Shown here in pieces: positions 1-12,200 of a DNA stretch of 64,000 nucleotides. The translations under genes and the position numbers were made by a program. Each line of letters starts with the position of its first letter. Within the stretch, counting starts at the first letter, position 1. The notes under the pieces were generated by a model. It was given only the letters and a program-made list of their open reading frames with translations. It did not search any database and was not told the origin of the DNA. Origin of the DNA: an uncultured Bacteroidales bacterium (GTDB lineage: Bacteria; Bacteroidota; Bacteroidia; Bacteroidales; UBA932); the NCBI GenBank assembly GCA_934695325.1, contig CAKUVD010000009.1:1-64000 (forward strand). Reading direction: 5' to 3'.

Positions 1-1016
1 TCGAAGAATGCCGGAGCCTCTTTCTCGATCTCCTCCTTGCTGAACTTGCCGTCATTGATATGGAACAGCCATCTCTTGAGGAACTCCTCAGGAAGCTTGA
101 TGTCAGCCTTCTTCACAAGATATTCCCTGAGATCCTTTGAAAGCTTGTAGTCGGACTCCTGTCTGTAGTTCTCCTCAAGCCTCTCTGTCACTGCCTTGTC
201 GAACTCCTCCGCACTGTGCACCTTGTCCTCGCCGAAGATCTTGTCGTATGTCCCCTGATTTTCCTCAGCAGGAGCGAAAGTCTTCACTTCCTTCACAGTG
301 ACGTGGAACTCAGGGTTGAGGCCTGCGAGATCCTCTTTCTTCACCTTGAGCATATATGCGCGGTCAGACTCGTTAGTGAAAGCCTCGTTTACATTCACAT
401 CGAACTGGTCACCGACCTTCGCGCCGAGGAATGACTTGTGAGCATCGCCCTCGACGTTCTTCACGCCGACGTATGAGCCTTCCACTGTCTTGCCTTCCTG
501 AGAGAAATCGACGATGACAAAGTCATCTTCCTTAGCCTCCTCCGTGTCTGCGAGTGAGCCGAACTGACGGAGAAGATTGTCCTTCATCTCTTTCTTCGCG
601 TCTTCAGAGACCTCGATGCTGTAATACGGTACCTTGTCATCCTTTCCGAGTTCAAAATTCACCTCTGACGTGGTGGCGATGTCGAACTTGAACGTGAAGT
701 CATTGCCTGACTTCCACTCTATCTCAGGCTGATCCTCGCTTGGAAGAGCCTCGCCGACCATCTTTATGTTGTTCTCCTTGATGAAGTTGTTGATCGCATC
801 CGAAAGCACTTTGTTCACAGACTCGCCGAGCACCCTCTCGCCATATACTCTCTGGATCAGGGACATAGGAACCATTCCTTTCCTGAATCCCTTGAACTCA
901 GCGGAGCGTTTGCATTTCTGGAGTTCCTTCTTCTCGATTTCAGCGTAGTCATCGTGAGCGACTGTCACCGTGAGCTGAAGATTGAGCTCATCAATCTGGT
1001 TTTTTACAATGTTCAT
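1..1016 (-). CDS. tig: Trigger factor, C-terminus cut by window edge
   Basis: Ribosome-associated chaperone and peptidyl-prolyl isomerase that meets nascent chains at the exit tunnel. The minus-strand frame opens at ATG 1016 (MNIVKNQIDELN) and stays open to base 1, giving 338 codons. The N-terminal ribosome-binding domain carries the family's FKGFRKGMVP signature (residues about 41-50; usual form GFRKGxVP). It is followed by the FKBP-like domain and the start of the helical C-terminal domain. The last part of the roughly 450-residue family lies outside the window. A TTG-N20-TATTTTTG promoter lies about 45 nt upstream, so it is probably its own transcription unit. Identity is secure; only the 3' end is missing. 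Confidence 0.95.
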   Translation of the reverse strand, partial: MNIVKNQIDELNLQLTVTVAHDDYAEIEKKELQKCKRSAEFKGFRKGMVPMSLIQRVYGERVLGESVNKVLSDAINNFIKENNIKMVGEALPSEDQPEIEWKSGNDFTFKFDIATTSEVNFELGKDDKVPYYSIEVSEDAKKEMKDNLLRQFGSLADTEEAKEDDFVIVDFSQEGKTVEGSYVGVKNVEGDAHKSFLGAKVGDQFDVNVNEAFTNESDRAYMLKVKKEDLAGLNPEFHVTVKEVKTFAPAEENQGTYDKIFGEDKVHSAEEFDKAVTERLEENYRQESDYKLSKDLREYLVKKADIKLPEEFLKRWLFHINDGKFSKEEIEKEAPAFF

Positions 1017-1060
1017 TTCTATGTATGTTTTATATTTTTCCGATTTTTCGGTTTAGCTTG

Positions 1061-1091
1061 CAAAAATAGTGAAATTATTCGCAATTTGCAA
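1061..1091 (-). promoter_or_regulatory. Bacteroidota-type promoter of tig
   Basis: On the minus strand a TTG (1091-1089) is followed after 20 nt by TATTTTTG (1068-1061), matching the Bacteroidota primary sigma consensus TTTG-N19/20-TAnnTTTG. It sits in the 80-bp gap between the PgpH-like gene and tig and points at tig. Confidence 0.6.
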
Positions 1092-1096
1092 TGTTT

Positions 1097-3130
1097 CTAC
1101 CTATCCTGCTTAGGATATACCACCCTTTCGTGATATATCTGTCCGAGATACGATTTAAGCACAGCCTTCATCACAGTGATTTCCTTCAGTGATATATCTG
1201 CATTGTCCAGCTGGCCTGCGCTTATCTTGGAGGCGACAATGCTCTCCACGAACCTGTCGAATGTCTCCGGCATATTGTCCTTCAACGTCCTGGAGGCGGC
1301 TTCTATCGTATCACATATCATCACGATGGCCTGTTCCTTGGTCCAGGGGCGACTGCCATTGTAATAGAACTCGCTTACATCAGCCGGATCTCCACCTTCC
1401 TGAAGATACTTGTTATAGAAATATGCCGTACAAGTGGTCCCGTGATGCGTCAGGATGAAGTCGCTGACGACACCTGGGATCTCGTATCTGGAGGCGAGGG
1501 CGAGACCGTCCGACACGTGGCGGATGATCATCTGTGCGCTTTCCTTAGGTGTAAGGCCGTCGTGGAACTTGGCTCCAAGACTCTCATTCTCGATGAAGCA
1601 CTGAGGGTTAGCAGTCTTGCCGATATCGTGATACATCGCCCCGGCACGGACAAGAAGGACATTGGCGTCAATGCTGCGGGCCACCGCGTCAGCAAGGTTC
1701 ATCACCTGAAGAGAATGCTGGAACGTACCCGGGGCCTTCTGCGCCAAGATTCTCAGCAGCTTATTGTTAGGGTCACACAGTTCCTGCAGGCGTGAGTTCG
1801 ACACCAGCCCGAATATCTTCTCCATAAGATAGATGAGCGGATATCCTGCGACAGACAGCATCGAGCCGAGGAAAAGATACACTACCAGCCAATAATCGAA
1901 CGAACTTCCGTCATTGATGAGGCGGAATCCAATGAACGTGAGAAGCAGGCAGCCGAATGCTATGACCGCCGTGACGAACTGCCGCCATCCCTTGCTGAAG
2001 AACTGGAACACGAACATCGTCACGACACCTGAGACAAGGTAGAGAAGAAAGAGCTCTACTCCGTTGTGGGCGAAGATCAGGAGCGGCATCAGCGACAGGA
2101 CATAGACCGGCAGCACGACTCTCTTCCTGAAGAAGGCGAGAAGATACAATGCGGTCAGAGAGAACGGCACCATATAGAGCAATGACGGATTCACCCTGTC
2201 CACGGCGAAAGCCGCGAATGCAGCCAGAATGAATATGAAAAGCAGATAGAGATACTTGTTCATCTGCCTGAATATATCCGGATTCGTGTAGAATATCGAC
2301 AGAAAGAGGATAAGCACGAGAGCCAGAGAAATCAGCCCGTTGCCTATCCATAGAAAGGCCCTCGGGCCATTGTAGCCGAGGCTTTCCTCATATTCAGCCT
2401 TATACGAATCCAGAAGCTGCTCAATCTCCGCCGTGACAATCTCGCCTTTCTTCACGATTAATTGTCCGGCATTGACAAATCCCTGCGTAGGAGAGATGTA
2501 ATCGACAGTCTCCGCGTGGATGAGATCCGATGTCTCCTTGTCATAGATGAGATTCGGGACAAGTGCGTCAGCAAGGCCTGAAGCCATCAGGACAGAATCA
2601 GCATTGACACCGGCCGCAGCCTCACCGATGTCAGACAGCAGCCGTGCCCTCGCCCCCGACACGGTGTAGACATCCGAAGCAGGGAGCTTGGTCGCACGCT
2701 TGTCCTTCTGCACGAACAGGATGTCGTCGGCCGTCGAATAGTTCTCCTCTTTAGTCGATGCCTCATCCGCCATCACTCCGCGCTGATATATACGGGTCAA
2801 GGACTCGACTATCTTAGGACGCAGGTAAGCAAGGGAGCCATAATTCAGGCCTTCCGCGTCTTTCACGGCAGACCGCGAGACATCCTCGGAGAACTTGTAG
2901 TAAGGCACGAGACTGGAACCGGCAGCGTCACGCTCCGCCTGAAGCTGCTCCTGTGTCTTCAGCACTGGAAAGTCTATCTGGGACACCAATGTTTCATAAG
3001 CCCACGGCGAACCTTTCCTATAGTCATAATTGAATTTCCCTGTCCTCGGCATCATCAAAAGGAGGATCAGGAACAGTACAGAGAGCGAAAAATATATCTT
3101 CGGATCCCTCGGTATCCCGGTCTTAGCCAT
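1097..3130 (-). CDS. 7TM-HD family phosphohydrolase, PgpH-like
   Basis: Membrane phosphodiesterase with the architecture of PgpH, the c-di-AMP hydrolase of Firmicutes: an N-terminal membrane anchor (about residues 12-27), an extracytoplasmic 7TMR-HDED region to about residue 260, seven membrane helices (about 260-440), then a cytoplasmic HD domain. The metal-binding motif MYHDIGK is near residue 498 and a second histidine pair (THHGTT) near 561. Length 677 aa is normal for Bacteroidota members. It follows the SDR gene after 35 nt and probably shares an operon with the two upstream lipid-type genes. That it degrades c-di-AMP is inferred from the family; another cyclic nucleotide cannot be excluded. 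Confidence 0.88.
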   Translation of the reverse strand: MAKTGIPRDPKIYFSLSVLFLILLLMMPRTGKFNYDYRKGSPWAYETLVSQIDFPVLKTQEQLQAERDAAGSSLVPYYKFSEDVSRSAVKDAEGLNYGSLAYLRPKIVESLTRIYQRGVMADEASTKEENYSTADDILFVQKDKRATKLPASDVYTVSGARARLLSDIGEAAAGVNADSVLMASGLADALVPNLIYDKETSDLIHAETVDYISPTQGFVNAGQLIVKKGEIVTAEIEQLLDSYKAEYEESLGYNGPRAFLWIGNGLISLALVLILFLSIFYTNPDIFRQMNKYLYLLFIFILAAFAAFAVDRVNPSLLYMVPFSLTALYLLAFFRKRVVLPVYVLSLMPLLIFAHNGVELFLLYLVSGVVTMFVFQFFSKGWRQFVTAVIAFGCLLLTFIGFRLINDGSSFDYWLVVYLFLGSMLSVAGYPLIYLMEKIFGLVSNSRLQELCDPNNKLLRILAQKAPGTFQHSLQVMNLADAVARSIDANVLLVRAGAMYHDIGKTANPQCFIENESLGAKFHDGLTPKESAQMIIRHVSDGLALASRYEIPGVVSDFILTHHGTTCTAYFYNKYLQEGGDPADVSEFYYNGSRPWTKEQAIVMICDTIEAASRTLKDNMPETFDRFVESIVASKISAGQLDNADISLKEITVMKAVLKSYLGQIYHERVVYPKQDR

Positions 3131-3165
3131 ATTTCAGATATTCAAGTCAATGCAGGGAGGACATC

Positions 3166-3987
3166 CTATTTGAACGGACTGTCCTTTTCCCTGGCGATAA
3201 AACTATATGTAAGTCTGTCCGTAAGTCTTGGGAAAAGCCTATGGAACATCACCGTGGCCTTTCCTAATCCCGTAAGGATGACTTCCGACTTTCTGCGGGC
3301 CAGAGTCCTTGCGAGATGCTCCGCACACTCCTCCGCACTCATAAGCTTGCCCTCGTCCAGAGGTGTCTCGCCCTGAGCGGAGCCGTCAGCGGTCAATGCC
3401 GCATTACGCACATTCGACGCTGTATAGCCAGGTGCGAACACGAGCACATTCAGTCCATCCTTCAGATGCTCGATACGAATAGTGTCCAGGAAGCCCCTGA
3501 TGGCATACTTGGACGCGGAATAGCCAGTGCGGGCAGGAAGCGCCGAGTATCCTGCGATGGATATAACACCGACCACAGACCCCTTCGACTGAAGGAGATA
3601 CGGAAGCGCAAACTTGGTGCAGTACACAGTCCCCCAGAAGTTCACGTCCATAAGCGACTTAATGACCGATAGATCCAGATCCTTGAACATCGCCCTCATA
3701 GATATGCCGGCGTTATTGACCAGGATGTCGATACGTCCGAATCTCTCTACCGTCTTTTCTATCAATGTCTTGCAGTCCTCTTCCCGAGACACGTCAGTCT
3801 TTACGCAAAGCACATTCCCCGGAATCTGACTGACAGTAGGCACTTCAGCCTCCAGTTTGTCGAGATGTCTCGCAGCCATAACGACCTTCGCGCCACAGCT
3901 CCCGAATAATCTGGCAGAAGCCAACCCGATTCCCGAGCTGGCTCCTGTTATGATTATTACTTTATCCTTAAAGCAAGTCTTGTCCAT
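3166..3987 (-). CDS. SDR-family NAD(P)-dependent oxidoreductase
   Basis: Classical short-chain dehydrogenase of 273 aa. The cofactor motif TGASSGIG is at residues 14-21, NNAG at 91-94, and the catalytic residues are Ser143, Tyr156 and Lys160 (YSASK). The C-terminus continues past the Rossmann fold (ending KDSPFK), as in DHRS7-like or ketosphinganine reductase-like members. It starts 18 nt after the stop of an alpha-oxoamine synthase, so the two are surely co-transcribed. That pairing would suit reduction of a 3-keto sphingoid base made by the upstream enzyme. The substrate is inferred from context only. Confidence 0.85.
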   Translation of the reverse strand: MDKTCFKDKVIIITGASSGIGLASARLFGSCGAKVVMAARHLDKLEAEVPTVSQIPGNVLCVKTDVSREEDCKTLIEKTVERFGRIDILVNNAGISMRAMFKDLDLSVIKSLMDVNFWGTVYCTKFALPYLLQSKGSVVGVISIAGYSALPARTGYSASKYAIRGFLDTIRIEHLKDGLNVLVFAPGYTASNVRNAALTADGSAQGETPLDEGKLMSAEECAEHLARTLARRKSEVILTGLGKATVMFHRLFPRLTDRLTYSFIAREKDSPFK

Positions 3988-4005
3988 ATCTGAACAATGC
4001 TACTA

Positions 4006-5268
4006 TTATTCCACAGTCATAGCAGCGATATCATCGCCATCGTATGCGCCGGCGTCAAGTTTCGCCTTGATCTCCTTGAACGCATTGAGGGTGTACTGAA
4101 CATCCTCCATAGAGTGCGCGGCCGTGCTGACGATACGGAAGATGACCATTCCCTTAGGAATGACAGGGTAGATTACCATCGAGCAGAAGATGCGGTAGTT
4201 CTCACGGAGATCCTTCGCCATCTTGGTAGCCTGTGCGACACCACCCTTGATATGTACAGGGGTCACGCAAGCCTCTGCCTCTCCGATATCGAAGCCCTCT
4301 TTCTTGAAGCCGTCCTGAATGGCGTGGGTGATGTCCCAGCACTTCTTGCGGAGCTCGTCTCCCTCAGGTGACATAATGATCTCAAGGCGCTTGGTGTTGC
4401 CGATTACAAGCGGCATAGGAAGCGACTTCGCATACATCTGTGAGCGCATATTCGCACGGAGATAGTTGATGATCTTATGCGGCCCGGCGACGAATCCGCC
4501 GATGGAAGCCATAGACTTGGCGAACGCACCTATGTAAAGGTCGATTTCATCCATACAGTGGAGAGCCTCTGAAGTACCGCGTCCGTGCTCGCCGAGGAGA
4601 CCGAATCCGTGAGCATCATCGATGAGGATACGGAAGTTGTATTTCTTCTTGAAAGCCGCGATCTGGTCAAGTTTTCCGAGAGCGCCGGTCATACCGTACA
4701 CGCCTTCTGTGATGAGAAGGACACCGCCGCCGTTGGCATCAGCCTCAGCACAAGCGCGGGCAAGGACCTTCTCGCAATCCTCCATATTGTTATGACGATA
4801 CTTGTATTTGCTTCCGATATGGAGACGGATACCATCGAGCAGGCAGGCGTGGCACTCTGCATCATAGACGATCACATCGTGACGAGCCGTGAGGGCGTCG
4901 ATAGTGGAGACTATTCCCTGATATCCGAAGTTGTAGAGGAAAGCGTCCTCCTTCTTCTCGAACTCGGCGAACATCCTCTCCAGTTTCTCGTGGTATCGGG
5001 TGTTGCCTGACAGCATTCTCGCACCCATCGGATATGCAAGTCCCCACTGAGCCGCAGCCTCAGCGTCCGCTTTGCGGACTTCCGGGTGATTCGCAAGACC
5101 GAGGTAGTTGTTAAGACTCCAGTTAAGAACTTCTTTTCCATTGAATACCATATGAGGGCCGAGCTCTCCCTCGAGACGAGGATACATATAGTAGCCATAA
5201 GCCTGGTCGAAGTACTGTCCGATAGGACCGCCTGAGTCTCTGTCGATTCTGTCAAAAATGTCTAACAT
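4006..5268 (-). CDS. Alpha-oxoamine synthase, SPT/KBL-like PLP enzyme
   Basis: PLP-dependent enzyme of 420 aa in the group of serine palmitoyltransferase, 8-amino-7-oxononanoate synthase and 2-amino-3-ketobutyrate ligase, which condense an amino acid with an acyl-CoA. Visible features are the substrate-loop SLNNYLGLANHPE, PLP-stacking His140 (DAECHAC), DDAHGFG at 217-223, and the Schiff-base lysine in AFAKSMASIGG (Lys251). It is clearly distinct from the true Kbl at 53-54 kb. A short-chain dehydrogenase follows after 18 nt and no biotin genes are nearby, so 3-ketosphinganine synthesis is more likely than biotin synthesis. That is inference, and automatic annotation often calls this group aminotransferase or BioF. 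Confidence 0.85.
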   Translation of the reverse strand: MLDIFDRIDRDSGGPIGQYFDQAYGYYMYPRLEGELGPHMVFNGKEVLNWSLNNYLGLANHPEVRKADAEAAAQWGLAYPMGARMLSGNTRYHEKLERMFAEFEKKEDAFLYNFGYQGIVSTIDALTARHDVIVYDAECHACLLDGIRLHIGSKYKYRHNNMEDCEKVLARACAEADANGGGVLLITEGVYGMTGALGKLDQIAAFKKKYNFRILIDDAHGFGLLGEHGRGTSEALHCMDEIDLYIGAFAKSMASIGGFVAGPHKIINYLRANMRSQMYAKSLPMPLVIGNTKRLEIIMSPEGDELRKKCWDITHAIQDGFKKEGFDIGEAEACVTPVHIKGGVAQATKMAKDLRENYRIFCSMVIYPVIPKGMVIFRIVSTAAHSMEDVQYTLNAFKEIKAKLDAGAYDGDDIAAMTVE

Positions 5269-5310
5269 ATTCTATTGATTTAGATTTTATCCTTAAAAAA
5301 CTGTCCCGGG

Positions 5311-7335
<2,025 letters not shown>

Positions 7336-7395
7336 TTATCTTTATTGTTCATTTTCATTATGCGCCGCACTCCGCAATATGCGAATACAAGCCTA

Positions 7396-7427
7396 CAAAT
7401 ATAATAAAAATTACAGATTCAGGCAAA
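7396..7427 (-). promoter_or_regulatory. Promoter of gyrB
   Basis: Minus-strand TTTG (7427-7424), 20-nt spacer, TATATTTG (7403-7396). It overlaps the last codons of the upstream barrel gene and would give gyrB a leader of roughly 70 nt. Confidence 0.6.
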
Positions 7428-9228
7428 TGCCGGCCGTGAAGCCTATGCCTCCGTCAGTGTATAACGGTGTGCGCTGCATATCACTGTTCAGCAGATTCTC
7501 CCCGCGCACCCAGAATGACATCTTGCGAGTGAACGCATACTCGGCATATATGCCCAGATTCACCCAGGCAGGTATGCGGGCGCTGTCCGCCGAGACCGCA
7601 GTCACGACCTGTCCGCCGTCCCTGTCCGATATGGACAGAGTCGCCATATTGCCGGTACGCGACGATGCGAATTCCGCCGACACTCCTGCGAATACTCTCT
7701 TCTTCCAATTGTAGGTCCCGGACAGATAGCCGCAGAATTTGGACGGTGTGAAGCAATGATAAGTCACGATGCCGCTCTTGTTGAGCCTGACATCATTCAC
7801 GCTGAACTTCGAGTCGATAAGGAAATCCCTGGATTCCCACTGGAGCCTTATGTCAGAATATACTGCCGTACCTTTTTCATAGTCCCAACGGAGAAGATAT
7901 GCCCTGTTCTCGCCGGACACCCTCTCCTCGACCTGATCGAATGGCATAGCCTCGTAGCTTCTGTAACCAGCTGATACATCGTACCTGAGACGGCTGCATA
8001 TATTGCCGTTCAAGCCAAGCGAGAAGTCCGCGTGCACTACAGAATTGTTCGTCATCCCGGCATAAGGGAGCAGGAAATGGTCTTTGCTCTTCAATGCAGA
8101 ATATGGGTTTCTATAATCACCGCCGACTGCATTGAAATAGATATTGAGATAACTGCGCACCGCCTCGAATCCGATATGGACATCAGGATAGATATAGATA
8201 CCCTTGTTGGTGTTCAGTGCGGTCGCCTCGTCCTGGTCGCTTATGTTGAAACTGAACTTCGGCCCGGCCGAGAGTCTCCACCTGTTCTTGTTCAGCACAT
8301 ACCGCGGAGTGACATACGCCGTCCCGACATTTGTCTGCAGATTCCCGCCATACCATGTCATACCCATTCCGAAGTCGGCCACTATGCGGTGCTCTCTGCT
8401 CAGCACAGGGCCCAGCGTGACATCAAGATCCACATCGTTCATCCCAGTCGCTGAATGTCGCGCATCGCTTCTCACAGGGTCTCCTACAGTCAGTCCGCCA
8501 AGTCCCTGTGACGCTCCACGATACTTCAGGGCGACATCATAATACAGATAAGACTCAGCCGCATTGTCTGATTTAGCCTCGAATGCGAACAGGGCGGCAT
8601 TATAGCCGTCGGACAAGAGTCCCTCGTCATAGAATCCAGGACAGAAAACCTTGCCCCTCGTATGAATTCCCAGATACCCGGCGTCAAACGACAGGATAGC
8701 ACGGCTTAGATTCGCCTGACCGTTTATTCCTGCATTGGAATACATATCATATCCGTTCCATCCTGAGCCGGTTCCATCCAGCTTTCCGTCAGTCCCGAGT
8801 GCGATATCGGAATACCTGCCGACATACGAATGGTGGGAAGCATAGATGTCCATCTTGAATCGGTCAGATTTCAGCTGCGGCTCCCATACGAAATCCACGG
8901 ACGGCCTCAGATTATAGCCCGCACCGGCCTTGAGATACAGCCGGCGTCCGCCATAAGGCTCGGGCTCAGGTTTCATTTCCAATTCATAAGGCTTGAAGTC
9001 ATACGCACCCTTGTATGGATTGTCGAAAACCGAATAATCGAAGTCAAGGTCAAATCTCGTGAGGGAATCCGGAACCGCCATAACCTGCATAGGCTTATGC
9101 ACCTCCATCAGTTTCCCCTCGTATGCCCTGGTGACAGACACAGTAGGATTAAGATTCTGCGCCCGGGACGCAAGCGGCATCAGCATTGACAATGCCGCAG
9201 ATAAAATATAGTATATCTTTTTGTTCAT
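7411..9228 (-). CDS. Outer-membrane beta-barrel protein, TonB-receptor-like
   Basis: 605 aa with an N-terminal signal peptide (MNKKIYYILSAALSMLMPLASRAQ). After a short periplasmic stretch come alternating amphipathic strands rich in Tyr and Trp. The C-terminus (RGENLLNSDMQRTPLYTDGG, ending in ICLNL) resembles the last strands of TonB-dependent receptors. No plug domain is present, so a barrel-only protein is the safer call. It begins 30 nt after the large TPR gene and the two are probably translated from one mRNA, suggesting a joint envelope function. The ligand is unknown. Confidence 0.75.
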   Translation of the reverse strand: MNKKIYYILSAALSMLMPLASRAQNLNPTVSVTRAYEGKLMEVHKPMQVMAVPDSLTRFDLDFDYSVFDNPYKGAYDFKPYELEMKPEPEPYGGRRLYLKAGAGYNLRPSVDFVWEPQLKSDRFKMDIYASHHSYVGRYSDIALGTDGKLDGTGSGWNGYDMYSNAGINGQANLSRAILSFDAGYLGIHTRGKVFCPGFYDEGLLSDGYNAALFAFEAKSDNAAESYLYYDVALKYRGASQGLGGLTVGDPVRSDARHSATGMNDVDLDVTLGPVLSREHRIVADFGMGMTWYGGNLQTNVGTAYVTPRYVLNKNRWRLSAGPKFSFNISDQDEATALNTNKGIYIYPDVHIGFEAVRSYLNIYFNAVGGDYRNPYSALKSKDHFLLPYAGMTNNSVVHADFSLGLNGNICSRLRYDVSAGYRSYEAMPFDQVEERVSGENRAYLLRWDYEKGTAVYSDIRLQWESRDFLIDSKFSVNDVRLNKSGIVTYHCFTPSKFCGYLSGTYNWKKRVFAGVSAEFASSRTGNMATLSISDRDGGQVVTAVSADSARIPAWVNLGIYAEYAFTRKMSFWVRGENLLNSDMQRTPLYTDGGIGFTAGICLNL

Positions 9229-9258
9229 ATCGCTCCGAAATAATAAACAGATTCCACG

Positions 9259-12200
9259 TCATTCCCCTCTTTCCGCAATCTTCTTCAGACGCATATTGAC
9301 ATTGTCGAGCACCTCATCGTCCTTGCCTTCAGGCACATATCCGTCACGTATACTCTCGAATGTAGCCTTGGCCTGTGCCATCTCGCCTCTTTCAGCGAAA
9401 GCATCACCCAATGCGATGAATGCCTTGGCAAGCCAATAGGTCTGGTTCGTGCCGCTGTCCGAGAACTTGTACACCAGTTTTTCCACATCGTCAAACCGCC
9501 CTTGGTCATAACTGTCCTGGACAATAAGGAAAGTCGCCTCGGCGCCTTCCGGCGTGGATGTCTCAGAGGACAGATTCTTCAGAAGAGAGAATGCCTTGTC
9601 CCTCCGACTGGTAGCCAGATATGATTTGGCCTCGACATATCTTGCCCTCCTGATGTCATCCTTGTCACTCTGCCTGTCAGAAGCCACCGATTCTGCCGCC
9701 TTGATGGCCGCATCGTAATCTTTCCCCGCATAAGCGGAATTCATCATACCTACAACGGCAGTATGCTTGTTATTCTCGATTCTCGCGTTCTCAAGCAATG
9801 CCTGATAGCCAGAAAAAGCGTCCTGATAACGCTGGAGGCCATAAGAGAGTCGAGCGAAATTGAGTGCGGCCGGTTCGACAAAAGAACTTTCTCCGCTTTC
9901 AGCCACTTTTCTGTACCAATCGCAAGCCTGTTCCTTCTTGCCGAGGTTCTTGTAGGACTCCGCCATATAGAACTCAGCAAGGTTCACATTCGCTCCCTGA
10001 GGATATTCTTCCAGATATGCCTGAAGTGACGTAAGCGCCTTCTGATAATTCTCGGCAAGGAATATCTGTTCAGCGGCATTGAAGAACATACTTTCCTGGT
10101 CAGCATCCGAATTATGCGCTCCGACGGTCTTCATATATGCGAAATACTGCTCTGGTTCCTGCTTTGTCTGATAGATGGTCTCGATGGCACGAAGCGCATC
10201 TTCAGAGTATTCAGACGAAGGCATTCTCTCGACGACCTGCTTATAATACCCGAGAGCGTCATCATAGCGGGATTCATTGGCCGCTATCATTCCCAGGCCG
10301 ATGAGCGCCCGCGCCTTATAGGTGGAGTCTCGGCCTTCCTTGCTGATGGTCGAGAACACTTTGGAAGCCTCCGCATTGTCTCCGGAGACAAGGTACGCAC
10401 GTCCGAGCTCATATTCGGTCTCGCACCAGAATGCGGCATCAGGACTTGCGCCCCGTGTGCGCGAAAGCAGTTTTATCTCGTCTTTCTGATTATCTGTCAA
10501 TGCGTAAGCCAACCCGGCCTGATAGTAAGGATATAGATTCTTCTGCCCATTGTCCTCAGCTATAGCGGCAAGATATGAATCAATCGCCGCCTTGTAGTCT
10601 TTCCTGATGAATCCGGCGTCGCCCATTCGAGTCAATGCGTCCGCGGCCTGCTGCTTGTCACCGGACTGGACATAAGTGTCGAACCACTCCTCCGCTCCGG
10701 CATAGTCCCCGGACTTGAAATAGCAATAAGCGATGTCATACGCCAGAAGGTTTCCTTCAGGCTTGCCGTAAAGCGCCGAATTATTGTACAACGACTTATA
10801 AACCTCGGCCGCCTCGGCATAGTTCTCGTTCCTGTAATAGCTTTCAGCAAGCCAATAGCGCGACATCTGGTTGAACGCCGTCCTCTTGTCGGAATAGTAT
10901 GCGGCAGCCTTCAGACAAGGGACAGCCTTACGGTATGAGCCGGCGGTTATGAGCTGGTCAGCACGGAGATAGTTGGCTTTCATATAATTGTTCCTCATAT
11001 CACCGTCCAGGTCGTCAATCTTGTCATAGGCCTCTACCGCTCCAGCATAATCGTGATTATACAATGCTGCAAGAGCCATATAACTGTATATCTTGTCACC
11101 CTTCGCCTTCTCCGGATATTTCTTTATATAGCTGTCGAAAACTGACGGGTCATTGTTCAAGTCGAACGCCAGTTTGGCATAATTGAAATATGCGTCTTCC
11201 TGGATATCCCTGTCAAAGCCTGTCTCAGATGCGTCCTTGAAAGCCTCATAAGCTGCGACCTTATTCTTCGTCTGTATATAGCTGTAGCCCATCTGATAAT
11301 CCGCGATCTGCCCGAGAGAGTCCGTTCGGTCCGTCATCCGCCCGTAGTTCTCTATGGCTCCCTTGTAGTCCTTCAGGGCATAGAGCAGGGAACCGGCGTA
11401 GAAATAGTCCTTACGTGTCTTGCCTTCGGCCGAGCCGGCAGTCCTGTCATAGTATTGCTTTGCAGACGCGGCATCACCCTGGACAAGATATGACTCAGAT
11501 ATTATTCTGGCGAGATGCGGCTTGCGTTCCTCTGGGACCGAAGCGTACATCCGGGCGGCATTGTCCGTGACATACTTATAGTCCTTGTTCATAAACCGGC
11601 ACTCCATTATATAGTATGAGGACACTTCCGTGAATCGCGCGTCTTTCCCTGATTTCTCAAACCACTTTATGGCTTCCGTGAAATTTTCCCGTTCATAGAG
11701 TATATATGCGACAGAATATGCCGCCGGAGCCTGATATGGATTCGTCGGAAGTTCAGTCACTTTCACAAATCCCTGATAAGCGGATTCCTCCAGGCCTATC
11801 TCGAAATCAGAATACGCCTTCTTGAACGTATATTCTGCGACCTGGCTCCTGTAAAGGCCCGACAGTTTCACTGCGGCGAATTCAGATGAAGCCGCCGGAT
11901 AGTCTGGCTGATCAAAGAGATTGAGAGCGTGGGCGAACCGCATCTGCGGGACAAGTCCGGAATAAGGATACTCCCTGATATATGATTCCAGCCTGTTCTC
12001 ATAGCCGCTTGCCTTCATCTTGATGTCGCACAGTACGGAATATCCCTGCGCCACCGGATCATCCGCATAAGAGGAGAAGATTTCCCGAGCCTTGGCATAC
12101 ATTCCGTGCCCGAAGAGGTCCCCGGCATATCTGAGCTGAGCCTTTTTCCCTCCAGGCACCGCGACAGACATTCCGCTGCCGGCGTCACTGTCAGGCGTCG

